DNA of 64,000 bases, from contig DAOUJY010000040.1 in the NCBI GenBank assembly GCA_034421995.1, positions 1 to 64,000 on the forward strand, read 5' to 3'. The DNA comes from Bin87 sp034421995 (GTDB lineage Bacteria > Chloroflexota > Dehalococcoidia > Lucifugimonadales > UBA3495). The notes under the pieces are model-generated. The model was not told the origin of the DNA and did no database searches. It was given only the letters and a program-made list of their open reading frames with translations. Of this stretch, positions 32,598 to 41,706 are shown piece by piece (positions within the stretch are counted from its first letter, which is position 1; each line of letters starts with the position of its first letter). Position numbers and translations under genes: made by a program.

Positions 32598-35075
32598 TCA
32601 TCGGTCCGTCGGGAACTCCGTTTTCACCCACAATGCCGTCCCGTCGCTGATGAATTCAACTGTCCCATCTCGGGCAGTGAGAAAGACTTTGCCAGCGTCC
32701 ACTTCCTCCTCTAAACGCCGGATGACTTCCGGGCTGGGGTGTCCGTAGCGATTCTCCCGGCCCGCCGAGATTACCGCGCTCTCCGGCGCAACGCTGCGCA
32801 CAAAACCCGATGATGTTGACGACCGGCTCCCGTGGTGGCCAACCTTGAGCACGTTGGATTTCAATGCCGGTCCCATGGTCGCCGCCAGGAATCGCTCGGC
32901 ATCCTGTTCCACGTCGCCGGTAAGCAGAAAGGAAACCTCCCCATAGGTCAGACGCATCACCGTGCTGAGGTTGTTGGCGCTTTTTTCCACCCCCGCCGGC
33001 AGCCCGTCCGCCGGCGGATACAGCACCTCCAAAAAGACCTGATCCCCGAGCCTGATGTTGTGACCTTCCTTCACCATCGCAACGGGATGACCATGTCTAT
33101 CCAGTACGCTTCGCCACTGCGGATGGAGAACGGAGTCGGGAGTGTCGGCGCTTTGCAGCACGACATTCGCATCATATCGATCCAATACGCCGATCAAGCC
33201 GCCAACGTGGTCGCTGTCCAGGTGCGTGGCGGCCACCACGTCCAGCGTCCTGTCGCCCGCTGGCAAAAGCGATCCCAAGGCCGAAAGAATTGCCGTCGGA
33301 TCCGGTCCGCCGTCCACCAGCATTTGCCGTCCGTCCGGCGTCATCACCAGAATGGCATCTCCCTGGCCGATATCCAGGACGTACACGTGGAGGCGGCCGT
33401 CCGCCCGTGACCCGGACAACTGGATAGCAAAAAGCAGAACCGTAAGCGCCGCCACCGGCACTACGGCGACCAGGAGTCGGGCGAGACCACCAGGCCGCCA
33501 GGTCGGGCCACGTCGCCAGTCGCTGGCGGCCCGCCTCACCTGAGGCACAGACAGCAGCGCTACCAGCATCCCCCAACCGATGTACCATGCAATCGCCACC
33601 GGGGGAGTCAGCCAGGGCGCGGGGATCAGGACCGCCGGCATAGCGTCAGCTACCCATATCAGCCAGGCCAACGGCCCCCAGGTCAGCGTGCCAACCGCCG
33701 CCGCCAATGGCGTCGCCAATTGCCCGATGATGGCCGTCGCAGCGGAACCCACCAGGGCCAGCGGCATCGCCGGCATCGCCAATATCGTGGCGGGAACGCT
33801 CATCAGGGGTATCGACCCGAAGTGCATCGCCACCAGGGGCACCGTCGCCACGGTGGTGAAGGTGGAGATAACCGCGGACGCAATCAACAGGGTGATCCCG
33901 TAACCGAACCACCGCGCCATGGCAGAACCGGAAGCGGCAAGGGATCCGCCAATCGTGCCGGACAGCACGGTTATCAGCGGCAGCGCCACCAACACGCCGG
34001 CCATTGCCGTGAAACTGAGTTGGAACGACAGGTTGCCCAGGATCGCCGGCTGCGCCCCCACCATCACCGTTGCGGCCAGCAGCAGAGCCGTGACGCTGCG
34101 CATACCGCGCCCCAGCATGATCTGTGTCAACGCCAGGCTTCCCATGATGGACGCTCGCACCACGGGCGGGTCGAAGCCGGATAGCGCTGCGTAAGTCCAT
34201 ACCGTCAAGGCCGCCAGCGCGACCGCCAAAGGAGTGCCCCGGCCCACTGCTGCCGACGCCGCCGCAAGACTCAGCGCCATCACAATCCCGACGTGAAGGC
34301 CGGAAATCGCCAGCAGATGGGCCATTCCCGCGGTGCGAAAGGAATCTTTCACGGCCTCGGGAAGTTCTCCTCTAATACCCAGCAACAGGGCTTGTGCCAA
34401 AGCGGATTGCGGCGCTGAGATGCCCCTCTGCAAAGCGCCCGCCAGCCGGCTCCTGACCGAGTGCAGAACTGCTGTCGGTCTTTCAATCCGAGCCGCGCCC
34501 AGAAACTCGGATTCCTGGACCCACATCACCGCCGAGATCCGCCGCGATGCCAGCCACGCGGCGTAGTCGAAATCTCCGATTGGCTCAGGATGTTCCACCC
34601 GGCCGGACACCAGCAGAGTGTCTCCGGGACGCAAATGGGGCAAGCTTCGTTGGTACACCAGGTCCGGCGGGGGCAGGGTGTACACCAACAGGTTAGCGCC
34701 GTCGGGAATGCTCCCATCCGCCTCCGGCGGACCGCCATCAGCAGGCAGCACGCGGGCGGAGAACCGGTAGCCGCTCCGGACCGGAACCGGCGCATCCGTG
34801 ATCAACAACACAACCTCACTCGCCGGGCCCTCGGGTACGATGGGCAACTCCAGGGGCACCCCCGAGTGGCCGCGCCAGATCCCCAGGAGCAGGGCAGCCG
34901 CCAGGATCAAGGGGCCGGTGGGCAGGCGCAAAGCCCGCAGTCCTACCGCGACGGCGCAGCCGGCCAGAGCCAGTATCAAAAGCGGCCAGGATGAATGCAG
35001 TGTTACTTCTGACCACAGCGCCAGTCCGACACCGGCCACCATCGCCGCCAACGTGAGTTCGGGGAATATTCGCAT
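32598..35075 (-). CDS. comEC: ComEC/Rec2-type DNA uptake protein
   Basis: 825 residues. An N-terminal OB-like region is followed by the Competence domain with many membrane spans (for example MAHLLAISGLHVGIVMALSLAAAS, and the YAALSGFDPPVVRASIMGSLALTQ segment). The C-terminal metallo-beta-lactamase-like domain has DIGQGDAILV, THLDSDHVGG (HxDxDH metal motif) and KVGHHGSRSST. It forms the inner-membrane channel for single-stranded DNA import, with the nuclease-like domain outside. It follows comEA by 87 bases. Complete length for the family. Confidence 0.9.
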   Translation of the reverse strand: MRIFPELTLAAMVAGVGLALWSEVTLHSSWPLLILALAGCAVAVGLRALRLPTGPLILAAALLLGIWRGHSGVPLELPIVPEGPASEVVLLITDAPVPVRSGYRFSARVLPADGGPPEADGSIPDGANLLVYTLPPPDLVYQRSLPHLRPGDTLLVSGRVEHPEPIGDFDYAAWLASRRISAVMWVQESEFLGAARIERPTAVLHSVRSRLAGALQRGISAPQSALAQALLLGIRGELPEAVKDSFRTAGMAHLLAISGLHVGIVMALSLAAASAAVGRGTPLAVALAALTVWTYAALSGFDPPVVRASIMGSLALTQIMLGRGMRSVTALLLAATVMVGAQPAILGNLSFQLSFTAMAGVLVALPLITVLSGTIGGSLAASGSAMARWFGYGITLLIASAVISTFTTVATVPLVAMHFGSIPLMSVPATILAMPAMPLALVGSAATAIIGQLATPLAAAVGTLTWGPLAWLIWVADAMPAVLIPAPWLTPPVAIAWYIGWGMLVALLSVPQVRRAASDWRRGPTWRPGGLARLLVAVVPVAALTVLLFAIQLSGSRADGRLHVYVLDIGQGDAILVMTPDGRQMLVDGGPDPTAILSALGSLLPAGDRTLDVVAATHLDSDHVGGLIGVLDRYDANVVLQSADTPDSVLHPQWRSVLDRHGHPVAMVKEGHNIRLGDQVFLEVLYPPADGLPAGVEKSANNLSTVMRLTYGEVSFLLTGDVEQDAERFLAATMGPALKSNVLKVGHHGSRSSTSSGFVRSVAPESAVISAGRENRYGHPSPEVIRRLEEEVDAGKVFLTARDGTVEFISDGTALWVKTEFPTDR

Positions 35076-35162
35076 CGCGAACGCCCAATCGGACCTTCAT
35101 GCCAGGCATCACCGCCGGCCGGCCAAGCGGTCGGGGCTGAATGCGAACGCGGTCACCCCCGG

Positions 35163-35846
35163 TTACCGATCATCCACGGCGATCATGTCGGCAATACGCT
35201 GGTAGATGCCGTCGCCGATCCCGGATACAGCCTTGATGTCTTCGGCGACGACGAATGGCCCCATCTGCTCACGGTGCGCCACGATGGACTCTGCACGCAC
35301 CGTGCCGATACCCGGAAGGGTTTCCAGGCACTCGGCGGTGGCGGCATTGATGTTAATTGGGACCATGCAGGGATTCGCCGTCGGAAGCGTCTCACTCACC
35401 GCGATCTGCTCCCTGCCGGGAGGCGGCGCGTCGGGTTCCGTATCATCGACGGACGGGATCTTGTAATGCGCGGCGTCGGTGAGGCGGGACGCCAAATTGA
35501 TGCGGTCAAGGTCGGCATCGTCGGTTGGGCCGCCGGCCAACGTCAACACATCGTGCAGCCGTTGATCCGAGGTCGCCGAGTAAACCCCCGGATTGACCAC
35601 AGCGCCGGTGATGTACACAGCGATTTCCGTGGCAGCAGATACGGTTCCGTCCAAGCCAACTTGTGTCGATTGGGCGGTTGCCGGCGGTGTGCCCTCCACC
35701 ACTTCCTCAGTCGGAGGGATAATCTGCACCGCCGCGTCCGGCGGCCCGTCACCGCTTCTGCCCAGCGCAATCCACGCGGCCACGGCCAAAAGCACAGCGG
35801 CCGCCACGCACGAAACCGCTACCGTCGCCAGTCGTTTCACGGACAC
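35163..35846 (-). CDS. comEA: ComEA-type DNA-binding competence protein
   Basis: 227 residues starting at GTG. One membrane span (about 7-28) leads to a linker, an SLBB domain (EIAVYITGAVVNPGVYSATSDQRLHDVLTLAGG), and a C-terminal pair of helix-hairpin-helix motifs (ININAATAECLETLPGIGTVRAESIVAHRE; DIKAVSGIGDGIYQRIADMI). That order matches ComEA, which binds incoming DNA at the membrane surface and passes it to ComEC. Together with comEC this indicates at least part of a natural transformation apparatus. Confidence 0.9.
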   Translation of the reverse strand: MSVKRLATVAVSCVAAAVLLAVAAWIALGRSGDGPPDAAVQIIPPTEEVVEGTPPATAQSTQVGLDGTVSAATEIAVYITGAVVNPGVYSATSDQRLHDVLTLAGGPTDDADLDRINLASRLTDAAHYKIPSVDDTEPDAPPPGREQIAVSETLPTANPCMVPININAATAECLETLPGIGTVRAESIVAHREQMGPFVVAEDIKAVSGIGDGIYQRIADMIAVDDR

Positions 35847-35885
35847 CCCGCAAAAATTCGCCTTTCGGCTGCCCGGTTTCTTCGG

Positions 35886-36839
35886 TTAGTCCGGCCCGGG
35901 AAGCGTCCCTGATGATCGCCCATCGGCCAACCCGTCCCGCATTGCCTCCACAATCGGCGGCCCGAACCGGGCGGCAATCGCCGACAGCCCTTCTTCGGCA
36001 ATCCGCCAGTCTCGTTCCTGGATTTCTTCCGCAGTCTGGCGGGCCAGCCGCCGGCCGTACTCCGCGACGAAATCGCCGAGGCTTTGGGAGTCACCGCCGC
36101 CGGCCATCTGCCGGAACAGGCGGAACATGGGGTCTGTGCGTGCCGCATTGTAGGCGTCATGAAAGGTCAAACCGGCCGGATGGTCGCGCAGCAGCAGCGC
36201 CACGCCAAAATCGATTAACCGGATACTGCCTTCGGATGTCAATATGATATGCGAGCGTCCGTCAGGGTCGGAGATCGTAGCATCGTTATAGCATACGCCA
36301 ACGAGATGCAGACTGCGCAACGCCGCGCCCAATGCCTTGCCGATGCTTCCCATCCGATCCGGCGTTGCGTCGTCGGGTATCAAGTCGGTGAGGAACCGCC
36401 CTTCTACGAACTCCTCGCTGATGAACCCGGATACGCTGGGAAATTGCCGGGGGCCTACGCCCAACTCGCCGGCTATGGCCGCGATCTGGGCCTCGGCCGG
36501 ACTTTGGCACGGTTTGATGACGATACCGACCGAGCTGCCGTCGCGTTGCCCGGTGATGATGGCGACCCGGCCTCGACTGCGCCCGTCGTAACGCACGGCG
36601 GGATTTGCGCCCCCGTACACCACGCCGTAAGTCTCGGGGAACAAACCGTACACGGAAAAGCGGGCGATGTTTTCGTCATCAACCAGCCGGCGCCACAGCG
36701 CCCGGTCAGCCTGGGCTATCGGCCAGAGGGGCCACAGGTGCGGGGGGCAACGCCCGCCGGCTATCGCCCCGTCGCGTTGGGCGATCTCATCCGCCGTAAG
36801 CGCCGGCAGAGAAGCGATCACCCGCCGGATCGCCAGCAA
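35886..36839 (-). CDS. Kinase-like protein (Bud32/RIO-like fold)
   Basis: 317 residues. The C-terminal half shows protein-kinase-like features: a hinge FISEEFVEGRFLTDLI, a catalytic-loop-like HLVGVCYNDATISD (the usual HxD replaced by YND) and a DFG-like LIDFGVALLL. A lysine in GIVIKPCQ could be the ATP-binding lysine. Length and layout suit an atypical kinase. It may be inactive, given the changed loop. It follows comEA at 39 bases; no link to competence is evident. Confidence 0.55.
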   Translation of the reverse strand: MLAIRRVIASLPALTADEIAQRDGAIAGGRCPPHLWPLWPIAQADRALWRRLVDDENIARFSVYGLFPETYGVVYGGANPAVRYDGRSRGRVAIITGQRDGSSVGIVIKPCQSPAEAQIAAIAGELGVGPRQFPSVSGFISEEFVEGRFLTDLIPDDATPDRMGSIGKALGAALRSLHLVGVCYNDATISDPDGRSHIILTSEGSIRLIDFGVALLLRDHPAGLTFHDAYNAARTDPMFRLFRQMAGGGDSQSLGDFVAEYGRRLARQTAEEIQERDWRIAEEGLSAIAARFGPPIVEAMRDGLADGRSSGTLPGPD

Positions 36840-36872
36840 CTGGTCGTCGGAATACCGAATCTGGCGCCTCGC

Positions 36873-37229
36873 TCATCCGCCGTTGAGCAGCGTAAAACCC
36901 GCTTGACTATCCGAGTCCGGTGCCAGCTTCCGTATTCGCACCACGGCACCCAGGGCAATGGGACCGTAGATGTGCGGGTAAATCTCCCCCGACCGGGCGG
37001 GTTCCCTGATGACCGGTGATCCTTCACCCAGCAGGGCGGTATCCACGTCGAGGACCAGCAAGTCGGTGCTGCCCGCGAACAAACGGGCCGCAACGCGCAG
37101 CGCCTGCGCCTCGTCGCCGCTGGCGTGGATAAAACCCTCTTCGGCCAGAGACGGAGCGCGGTATTCGCCGGCGTCCAGCCCGGCCTCCCAATCGTCGCGA
37201 AACGCGAGGTGGTAGATGATGGCAGGCAT
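36873..37229 (-). CDS. DUF952 family protein
   Basis: 118 residues with the DUF952 pattern: IYHLAFRDDWEAGLDAGEY, SLAEEGFIHASG and a C-terminal RSGEIYPHIYGPIALGAVV (E-x-FPHlYG-like). DUF952 is a small conserved fold of unknown function, often written as a glutathione-transferase-adjacent or enzymatic 'uncharacterised' protein. No functional claim is possible. It is separated from the next gene by 12 bases. Confidence 0.82.
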   Translation of the reverse strand: MPAIIYHLAFRDDWEAGLDAGEYRAPSLAEEGFIHASGDEAQALRVAARLFAGSTDLLVLDVDTALLGEGSPVIREPARSGEIYPHIYGPIALGAVVRIRKLAPDSDSQAGFTLLNGG

Positions 37230-37241
37230 TTTACTAATCAG

Positions 37242-37598
37242 CTAGTCAGCGACGGCTTCAGCTTTGCGCTTGGACGGCCATTGAGCGTAAACATGCTTCA
37301 GCAGGTCCCGCAACTCGTCAGCGATTTCGGGCGGCGGTTCCTGGGACAAAGCAACTGCGGCCAGCCGCTCCGCTTTGCGGTACTGCCCGGAGTGATAAGC
37401 CATCCAGCCGGCGCTCCGGTGCAGGACGGAGTGGGTAGGTTCAATGGGTTCGGTGAGTTCCGCGATGGCGGCTAATTCCAGTTCCAGGGCTTCGGCATAC
37501 AGCCGAGACACCTTTTCCGGATTGCCGTGCACTCGTTCCAGAATTGCGGTTCCCACCAAGTCCATTGCCTGATGGTGAAAATCATTCATTGCGCTCAT
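37242..37598 (-). CDS. Small helical (TPR-like) protein of a coupled pair
   Basis: 118 residues, all helical in appearance: a His/Ala-rich start, KVSRLYAEALELELAAIAEL, RSAGWMAYHSGQYRKAERLAAVAL and ELRDLLKHVYAQWPSKRK, spaced like two or three TPR repeats. The ATG overlaps the stop of the upstream gene by four bases (ATGA at 37595-37598). No named family. Probably acts with the preceding 179-residue protein. Confidence 0.62.
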   Translation of the reverse strand: MSAMNDFHHQAMDLVGTAILERVHGNPEKVSRLYAEALELELAAIAELTEPIEPTHSVLHRSAGWMAYHSGQYRKAERLAAVALSQEPPPEIADELRDLLKHVYAQWPSKRKAEAVAD

Positions 37599-38134
37599 TT
37601 TTGATGAACCTCAGCAACAGGACGACCAAACTCAACAACAATTACGTAGGCCGGCGATTGGCTACTGTCGGACTGGACCGTCTGCTGCATCTTATCGCTA
37701 ACCCTTGCGGTGATGACGTTTTCGCTAACCATCGTTTCGCCTCGCCGGCGGATACCTGATATTTCCAGTCTAGCCTTGCGTTGGAAGGTAATGTCCGATT
37801 CATCGCCCAACCAGTAATCGATGCCGGAGCCTTGTTCCGAAGCTTCGATTACAGTGTAAGGGGTTTCAGTTTGCGCCAGTAAAACGGCTATGGCTTCGGC
37901 GCCTAATTCGGTGGCACGATTGTATTGCCAGGCCCGTTGCGCTTGCGCTGTTGACGGTATCCAATCCAAGGTATATCTGCGGTCAGAAATGCCGCGGACT
38001 GCGAGGAGAACGCCGGGTTGGTGGCCTTTGGAATCCAGGCAAACTGCACCGGCTTCGGCCAATGCGCTGCCGAAACCAGGCGAAATACCCGGCATACCGG
38101 AATTGCCCAGATCGTTCAAGTCCAGCATCGGCAC
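37595..38134 (-). CDS. Conserved hypothetical protein, coupled to TPR-like protein
   Basis: 179 residues. The centre TPYTVIEASEQGSGIDYWLGDES followed by FQRKARLEISGIRRRGE is conserved-looking, with Glu, Asp and Lys in an order reminiscent of a restriction-endonuclease-like fold (Glu-x(n)-Asp-x(n)-Glu-Ile/Lys), but this is not certain. The end is hydrophobic (AYVIVVEFG). I recognise the pairing with a short helical protein as a recurrent arrangement but cannot name either gene. Confidence 0.58.
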   Translation of the reverse strand: MPMLDLNDLGNSGMPGISPGFGSALAEAGAVCLDSKGHQPGVLLAVRGISDRRYTLDWIPSTAQAQRAWQYNRATELGAEAIAVLLAQTETPYTVIEASEQGSGIDYWLGDESDITFQRKARLEISGIRRRGETMVSENVITARVSDKMQQTVQSDSSQSPAYVIVVEFGRPVAEVHQK

Positions 38135-38156
38135 TTACTGCTATCCGGGATGCGCG

Positions 38157-39269
38157 CTACCGGCACGCCGCCCGCACCGCTCTGGATACGGCGGCGAGGC
38201 GTGGGTTGTTGGTGGCGCTGGCCCGAAAGCCGTTGGTGATATAGGCCACCGCCAGGCCCAATGACGGGTCGGCCCAGCCTACCGAGGTGCCGGCGCCGCC
38301 GTGCCCGAAGGTGCCCAATCCCTCGCCGGGCTTTTCGGTCGCTCCCATACGGCTGTCGTCCAGCACTAGGCCCAGGGAGCGGCGCATCCGCGTCCCCAGG
38401 GAGAAATCGTTGGCCTCCAATTGCAGGCGCGTGGCCTCAGCCACCGTTTCCGGTTTCAGGATGCGCGCGCCGTCCAACTCACCGCCGTTGCACATCATGG
38501 CGTAGAAACGGGCCAGGTCACGGGCGGTGAAGATGCCGCCCCCGGCCGGATGCACCGCCTGATGCACTTCCGGCCGGTTGTACGGGCGTATCATCCCCGG
38601 ACGGTCGCAGTCCTCCATAGCGTGAATGCGGGATACCCGGTGCTCCAGTTCCGGCGGCAGCCCGACATATCCGTCGTGCAGACCCAGGGGATCGAGGATT
38701 TCTTCCCGGAGAAACACTCCGATGTGGCGTCCGTCGATGCGTCGCACCAACTCACCGATCACCCATCCGAAATTGCGGGGGTGATAGGCCATGATCTGTC
38801 CCGCCGGATAGTCGGGGATCATGTCTTCCATGCACTCCACCACGTAATCCCAATCCTGCCAGCGGTCCCAGGAAAGTTCCGGCGGGGTTTCCGGGAAGCC
38901 GCCCCGGTGGGTGAGGACGTGTCGGATGGTGACGGTGTCTTTGCCCCGCTTGGCGAATTCAGGCCAGTATTCGGCGACCTTATCGTCCCAGGCCATCTGT
39001 CCCCGCTCCCAGAGAATGTGGAGGCAGGCTGCCGCCAGCGGCTTGGTGGAGGAATAGAGGATGAACATAGTATCGGCGGCCACGGGAGTACCAGCAGCGT
39101 CGTCCGCCAATCCGCCCCACAGGTCAACGGCCAGCTTGCCGTGGCGGTACACGGCCAGACCAGCGCCGGGATGGAGGCCGCGGTCAATCTGCTGGCGAAA
39201 CAGTTCCTCCAACGTCTGAACTGCGGCCGGATCCATCCCTACTTCTTCAAGAACTGTGGTGGTCGTCAT
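38157..39269 (-). CDS. Serine hydrolase, beta-lactamase class C-like
   Basis: 370 residues of the class C/EstB-like family. The nucleophile motif is FILYSSTKPLAAAC (S-x-x-K), the second motif is the Tyr in MAYHPRNFGWVIGELVRR, and the C-terminal GHGGAGTSVGWADPSLGLAVAYI carries the KTG-like HGG. No signal peptide is visible, so an intracellular esterase or D-aminopeptidase is more likely than a resistance enzyme. Confidence 0.85.
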   Translation of the reverse strand: MTTTTVLEEVGMDPAAVQTLEELFRQQIDRGLHPGAGLAVYRHGKLAVDLWGGLADDAAGTPVAADTMFILYSSTKPLAAACLHILWERGQMAWDDKVAEYWPEFAKRGKDTVTIRHVLTHRGGFPETPPELSWDRWQDWDYVVECMEDMIPDYPAGQIMAYHPRNFGWVIGELVRRIDGRHIGVFLREEILDPLGLHDGYVGLPPELEHRVSRIHAMEDCDRPGMIRPYNRPEVHQAVHPAGGGIFTARDLARFYAMMCNGGELDGARILKPETVAEATRLQLEANDFSLGTRMRRSLGLVLDDSRMGATEKPGEGLGTFGHGGAGTSVGWADPSLGLAVAYITNGFRASATNNPRLAAVSRAVRAACR

Positions 39270-39324
39270 CTAAAGTCCTCTCTGTTGTTGAAACGGCAAG
39301 ACCAAGCCCGTCAATGCAACCCGG

Positions 39325-39762
39325 TCAGTTTGCAAATTCGGTATTCAGGTTGGCGGACAGGTCGAAAAAGTGTTGCAAGCTCTGGTTGTAGCGGAAGAAC
39401 ATATCCGCGCGCAGTTGGTCCCCGGTGGCGTTGGTGGAAATTTCGTGGAGCATATCCAGGCTGACCAGCGTCTGCCCGGCCTCCGCTGCGCCATTGGCCT
39501 TGATATTTTCCAGCATCGTTCGCCATGCGTCGGGTTCCATCTCGATGAAAAAGTCCACATTGATCAGGTCATATTCATTGCCGGCGCGGACCGAGCGACA
39601 TTCGAATGCTTCGAACGTGACCACGAACACCTCATCGGCAACCTTGACCCCCATGGCAGCGTCAACGGTGCCAATCTGACGGTAGGCGGGGTCGTCATTC
39701 ACCAGTTTTTGCAGAGCTTCAAACCAGTCCAGCGAGGGGAATACGATTGGATCAGCAGTCAT
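39325..39762 (-). CDS. SCP2-like small protein (sterol-carrier-like)
   Basis: 145 residues from an ATG at 39762 with GGAGA upstream; the longer frame to 40038 overlaps fmdB and is ruled out. The sequence has ALQKLVNDDPAYRQIGTVDAAMGVKV, VTFEAFECRSVR, and a mixed alpha-beta pattern ending in FFRYNQSLQHFFDLSANL that resembles SCP2-type lipid-binding folds (tentative). Located next to an FmdB-like gene, so it may act on an enzyme cofactor or substrate. Function unproven. Confidence 0.55.
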   Translation of the reverse strand: MTADPIVFPSLDWFEALQKLVNDDPAYRQIGTVDAAMGVKVADEVFVVTFEAFECRSVRAGNEYDLINVDFFIEMEPDAWRTMLENIKANGAAEAGQTLVSLDMLHEISTNATGDQLRADMFFRYNQSLQHFFDLSANLNTEFAN

Positions 39763-39817
39763 TCCGAGGATGTCTCCGGGGGCGCCGGGGATGCAAAGCA
39801 GGGCCGGCGCTTTCAGT

Positions 39818-40126
39818 TTATTCGCTGAAGTAAGGATCGCCGGCCTTTTCCGCAGCGGTGAACGGCGCCATCTTGCGAAGATAATGGTCAGGGTCGGTGG
39901 TCGCCGGCGCTTTGCCCAGGGCGTCGTCCACCATTTTGTAGTAACGGGGATCCAGGTCGCGCAACTGGTCCGCCTCGGTGCGGCCCCGGGAGAACGACGA
40001 CATGATGCGTTCCATCCCGTAGTCGCCACAGTATTCACAATTCACGTCCGTCGCCGCGGAAGCGACCTTGAAAAAGAAACTGCTCACCTGATGGCAGGAT
40101 TGGCAGCGATATTCATAGATTGGCAT
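39818..40126 (-). CDS. FmdB-like zinc ribbon protein
   Basis: 102 residues from the ATG at 40126. The N-terminus MPIYEYRCQSCHQ with a second CEYCGD pair gives the CxxC...CxxC zinc ribbon of the FmdB/regulatory family. The C-terminal tail is charged. Members often accompany amidases or transcription-related genes. The reading frame from 40153 would add a few residues, but the motif begins at 40126. Confidence 0.8.
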   Translation of the reverse strand: MPIYEYRCQSCHQVSSFFFKVASAATDVNCEYCGDYGMERIMSSFSRGRTEADQLRDLDPRYYKMVDDALGKAPATTDPDHYLRKMAPFTAAEKAGDPYFSE

Positions 40127-40242
40127 ATCGCAAGCACCGGGCGGGGAACCCACCGTTGACTACTTTTGTTTCCATCTCTGGCATTCGGCAAACACCGCAG
40201 GGGATGGTATAGGAATGGCCTTGCGGTGTCAAAATTGGCGCC

Positions 40243-40686
40243 TTATGGCGCTGGCGCGTCCAGGCTTGCCCGGTAGGGTTTGATGTCGATAACCGGCGAA
40301 CCATCCTGCGCGTCAAGCTCGGTCACGGTCAGCACGGCTTCCCCGGTCGCCTCATCGTGTCGAATTGACTGGATCCGGGCGACCGTGGCGGCGAGGAAAT
40401 TCGGACGGTATTGGCTCCGGGTGCTGAACACCCCCCGAATCGGGTTATCGGGATTGTGACCGGGATGGAGCTGGAGTTCATACCCAACCGACATCGCCCG
40501 GTGCAACAGGAACAGCGTCAGAATTTGCCCTCCCGATTCAAGGCCCATGAGGCCGTCCACAAAGCCCGGATACACCACGATCTCTGACGTATGCGCGCGC
40601 ATTTCGTCCGACGGCGCATAGCTGTCGAACCGGCTCCGGACGTAGCCAATCGCCTTGATCGTGATGGCGTCGCCGGATCTGTCCAT
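40243..40686 (-). CDS. TrmO/TsaA-domain protein (tRNA methyltransferase-like)
   Basis: 147 residues containing only the TsaA domain: IGYVRSRFD at the start, IRGVFSTRSQYRPNFLAATVARI (normally 'RGvFaTRSP.RPNPiG'), and DAQDGSPVIDIKPY at the end. TrmO uses AdoMet to methylate N6-threonylcarbamoyladenosine in some tRNAs. The 'RPNPIG' part is altered here (RPNFLAA), so activity may differ. Start overlaps the upstream hydrolase stop by one base (TAATG). Confidence 0.72.
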   Translation of the reverse strand: MDRSGDAITIKAIGYVRSRFDSYAPSDEMRAHTSEIVVYPGFVDGLMGLESGGQILTLFLLHRAMSVGYELQLHPGHNPDNPIRGVFSTRSQYRPNFLAATVARIQSIRHDEATGEAVLTVTELDAQDGSPVIDIKPYRASLDAPAP

Positions 40687-41570
40687 TAGTTCGCGGCAGC
40701 GGCCGTTTGCCCAACCGAAGCAGAAAGGGACGCGAGCCAGTTGATCACGGCCTGGCCGGCCTCGGGCATCATATTGGTCAGAGAGTGCGTCCCCCCTTCC
40801 AGCACCAGGTACTCGGCGCGGGGGCTGTTCACGGCTGCGGTAATCATGTCCTGTGGAACGTCCAGCAGGCGGGTATGGGTCTCGGTGGAACCGGAAAGGA
40901 CGAACAGAGGCACGCGAATCTGGGGAACGTGCCGGATTACGTTGTACCGTTCCAGCGGCCCATGCTTGTCAATGTACGCCATAGCGGAAAACATTTCCTT
41001 GATGGGAAAGTCCACGTAGAACAGATCCATGGCGCGGCCTTCCGCTTCCATGCGGTCGGCGGTTTCCAGGTTCGCGCGGAACTCGTCAGCATCGGGCGAT
41101 TCCAGGTAGTAGGAACAGGAAAGGCGCACCGGCGAGATGGGCACCACGGCGACGACACGCGGGTCGTTCTCAACGGCGGCGTAGTATGTCACCTTGACGG
41201 CGCCCATGCTCTGGCCCAGTATCGCGATGCGCTGGTAGCCCAGAGACGCGAGATAGTCGATGCCGGCACGCAGGTCCTGGCGGTTGTTGTCCAGTATCTC
41301 GTAGGCGTTGCCTTCGGCTACTCCGGTTTGACGGTCCACCCACACGGTATCGTGGCCCCGCGTGTTGAGGGTCAGGGCGGCGTAGCCGGCCTTGCGCAGG
41401 TCCTCGGCCATGGCGGCGGTGGCCGGCGTGTAGAAGTTGCGACCGGAACCGTGAATCACCATGGCCGCGTCAATGGGGCCGGCGGGAACCGCATCAGGCG
41501 CCGGCGCGAAGAAAGCGCCGTCCAATTCCATCCCATCTGCAGCAGTAATGCGAATCAAATCAACCAGCAT
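40686..41570 (-). CDS. Alpha/beta hydrolase
   Basis: 294 residues. The nucleophile elbow is ILGQSMGAVKVTYYA, the oxyanion region MVIHGSGRNF, and the catalytic His lies in EGGTHSLTNMMPE. An Asp probably sits in the LSGSTETHTRL strand region. The ATG at 41570 precedes the core closely; 41702 would add an unrelated leader. Translationally coupled to the TsaA-domain gene downstream. Substrate unknown. Confidence 0.82.
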   Translation of the reverse strand: MLVDLIRITAADGMELDGAFFAPAPDAVPAGPIDAAMVIHGSGRNFYTPATAAMAEDLRKAGYAALTLNTRGHDTVWVDRQTGVAEGNAYEILDNNRQDLRAGIDYLASLGYQRIAILGQSMGAVKVTYYAAVENDPRVVAVVPISPVRLSCSYYLESPDADEFRANLETADRMEAEGRAMDLFYVDFPIKEMFSAMAYIDKHGPLERYNVIRHVPQIRVPLFVLSGSTETHTRLLDVPQDMITAAVNSPRAEYLVLEGGTHSLTNMMPEAGQAVINWLASLSASVGQTAAAAN

Positions 41571-41706
41571 GGCGAAATCCTCCTGGAGAAAACTCCAAAG
41601 CGCCCGGGCGACATCGTGGGCCGGATACAGTGTACACGCTGCCGGTGGCATAGCAAGAGGGGCAACCCGCATCGGCTGCCCCTCATTCACAAGTCTCGGC
41701 ACGGAG

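Noticed and set aside
39763..40038. N-terminal extension of the SCP2-like protein
   Set aside because: This stretch overlaps the FmdB-like gene in another frame, is Arg/Thr/Pro-rich with no family likeness, and the ATG at 39762 has its own ribosome-binding site.
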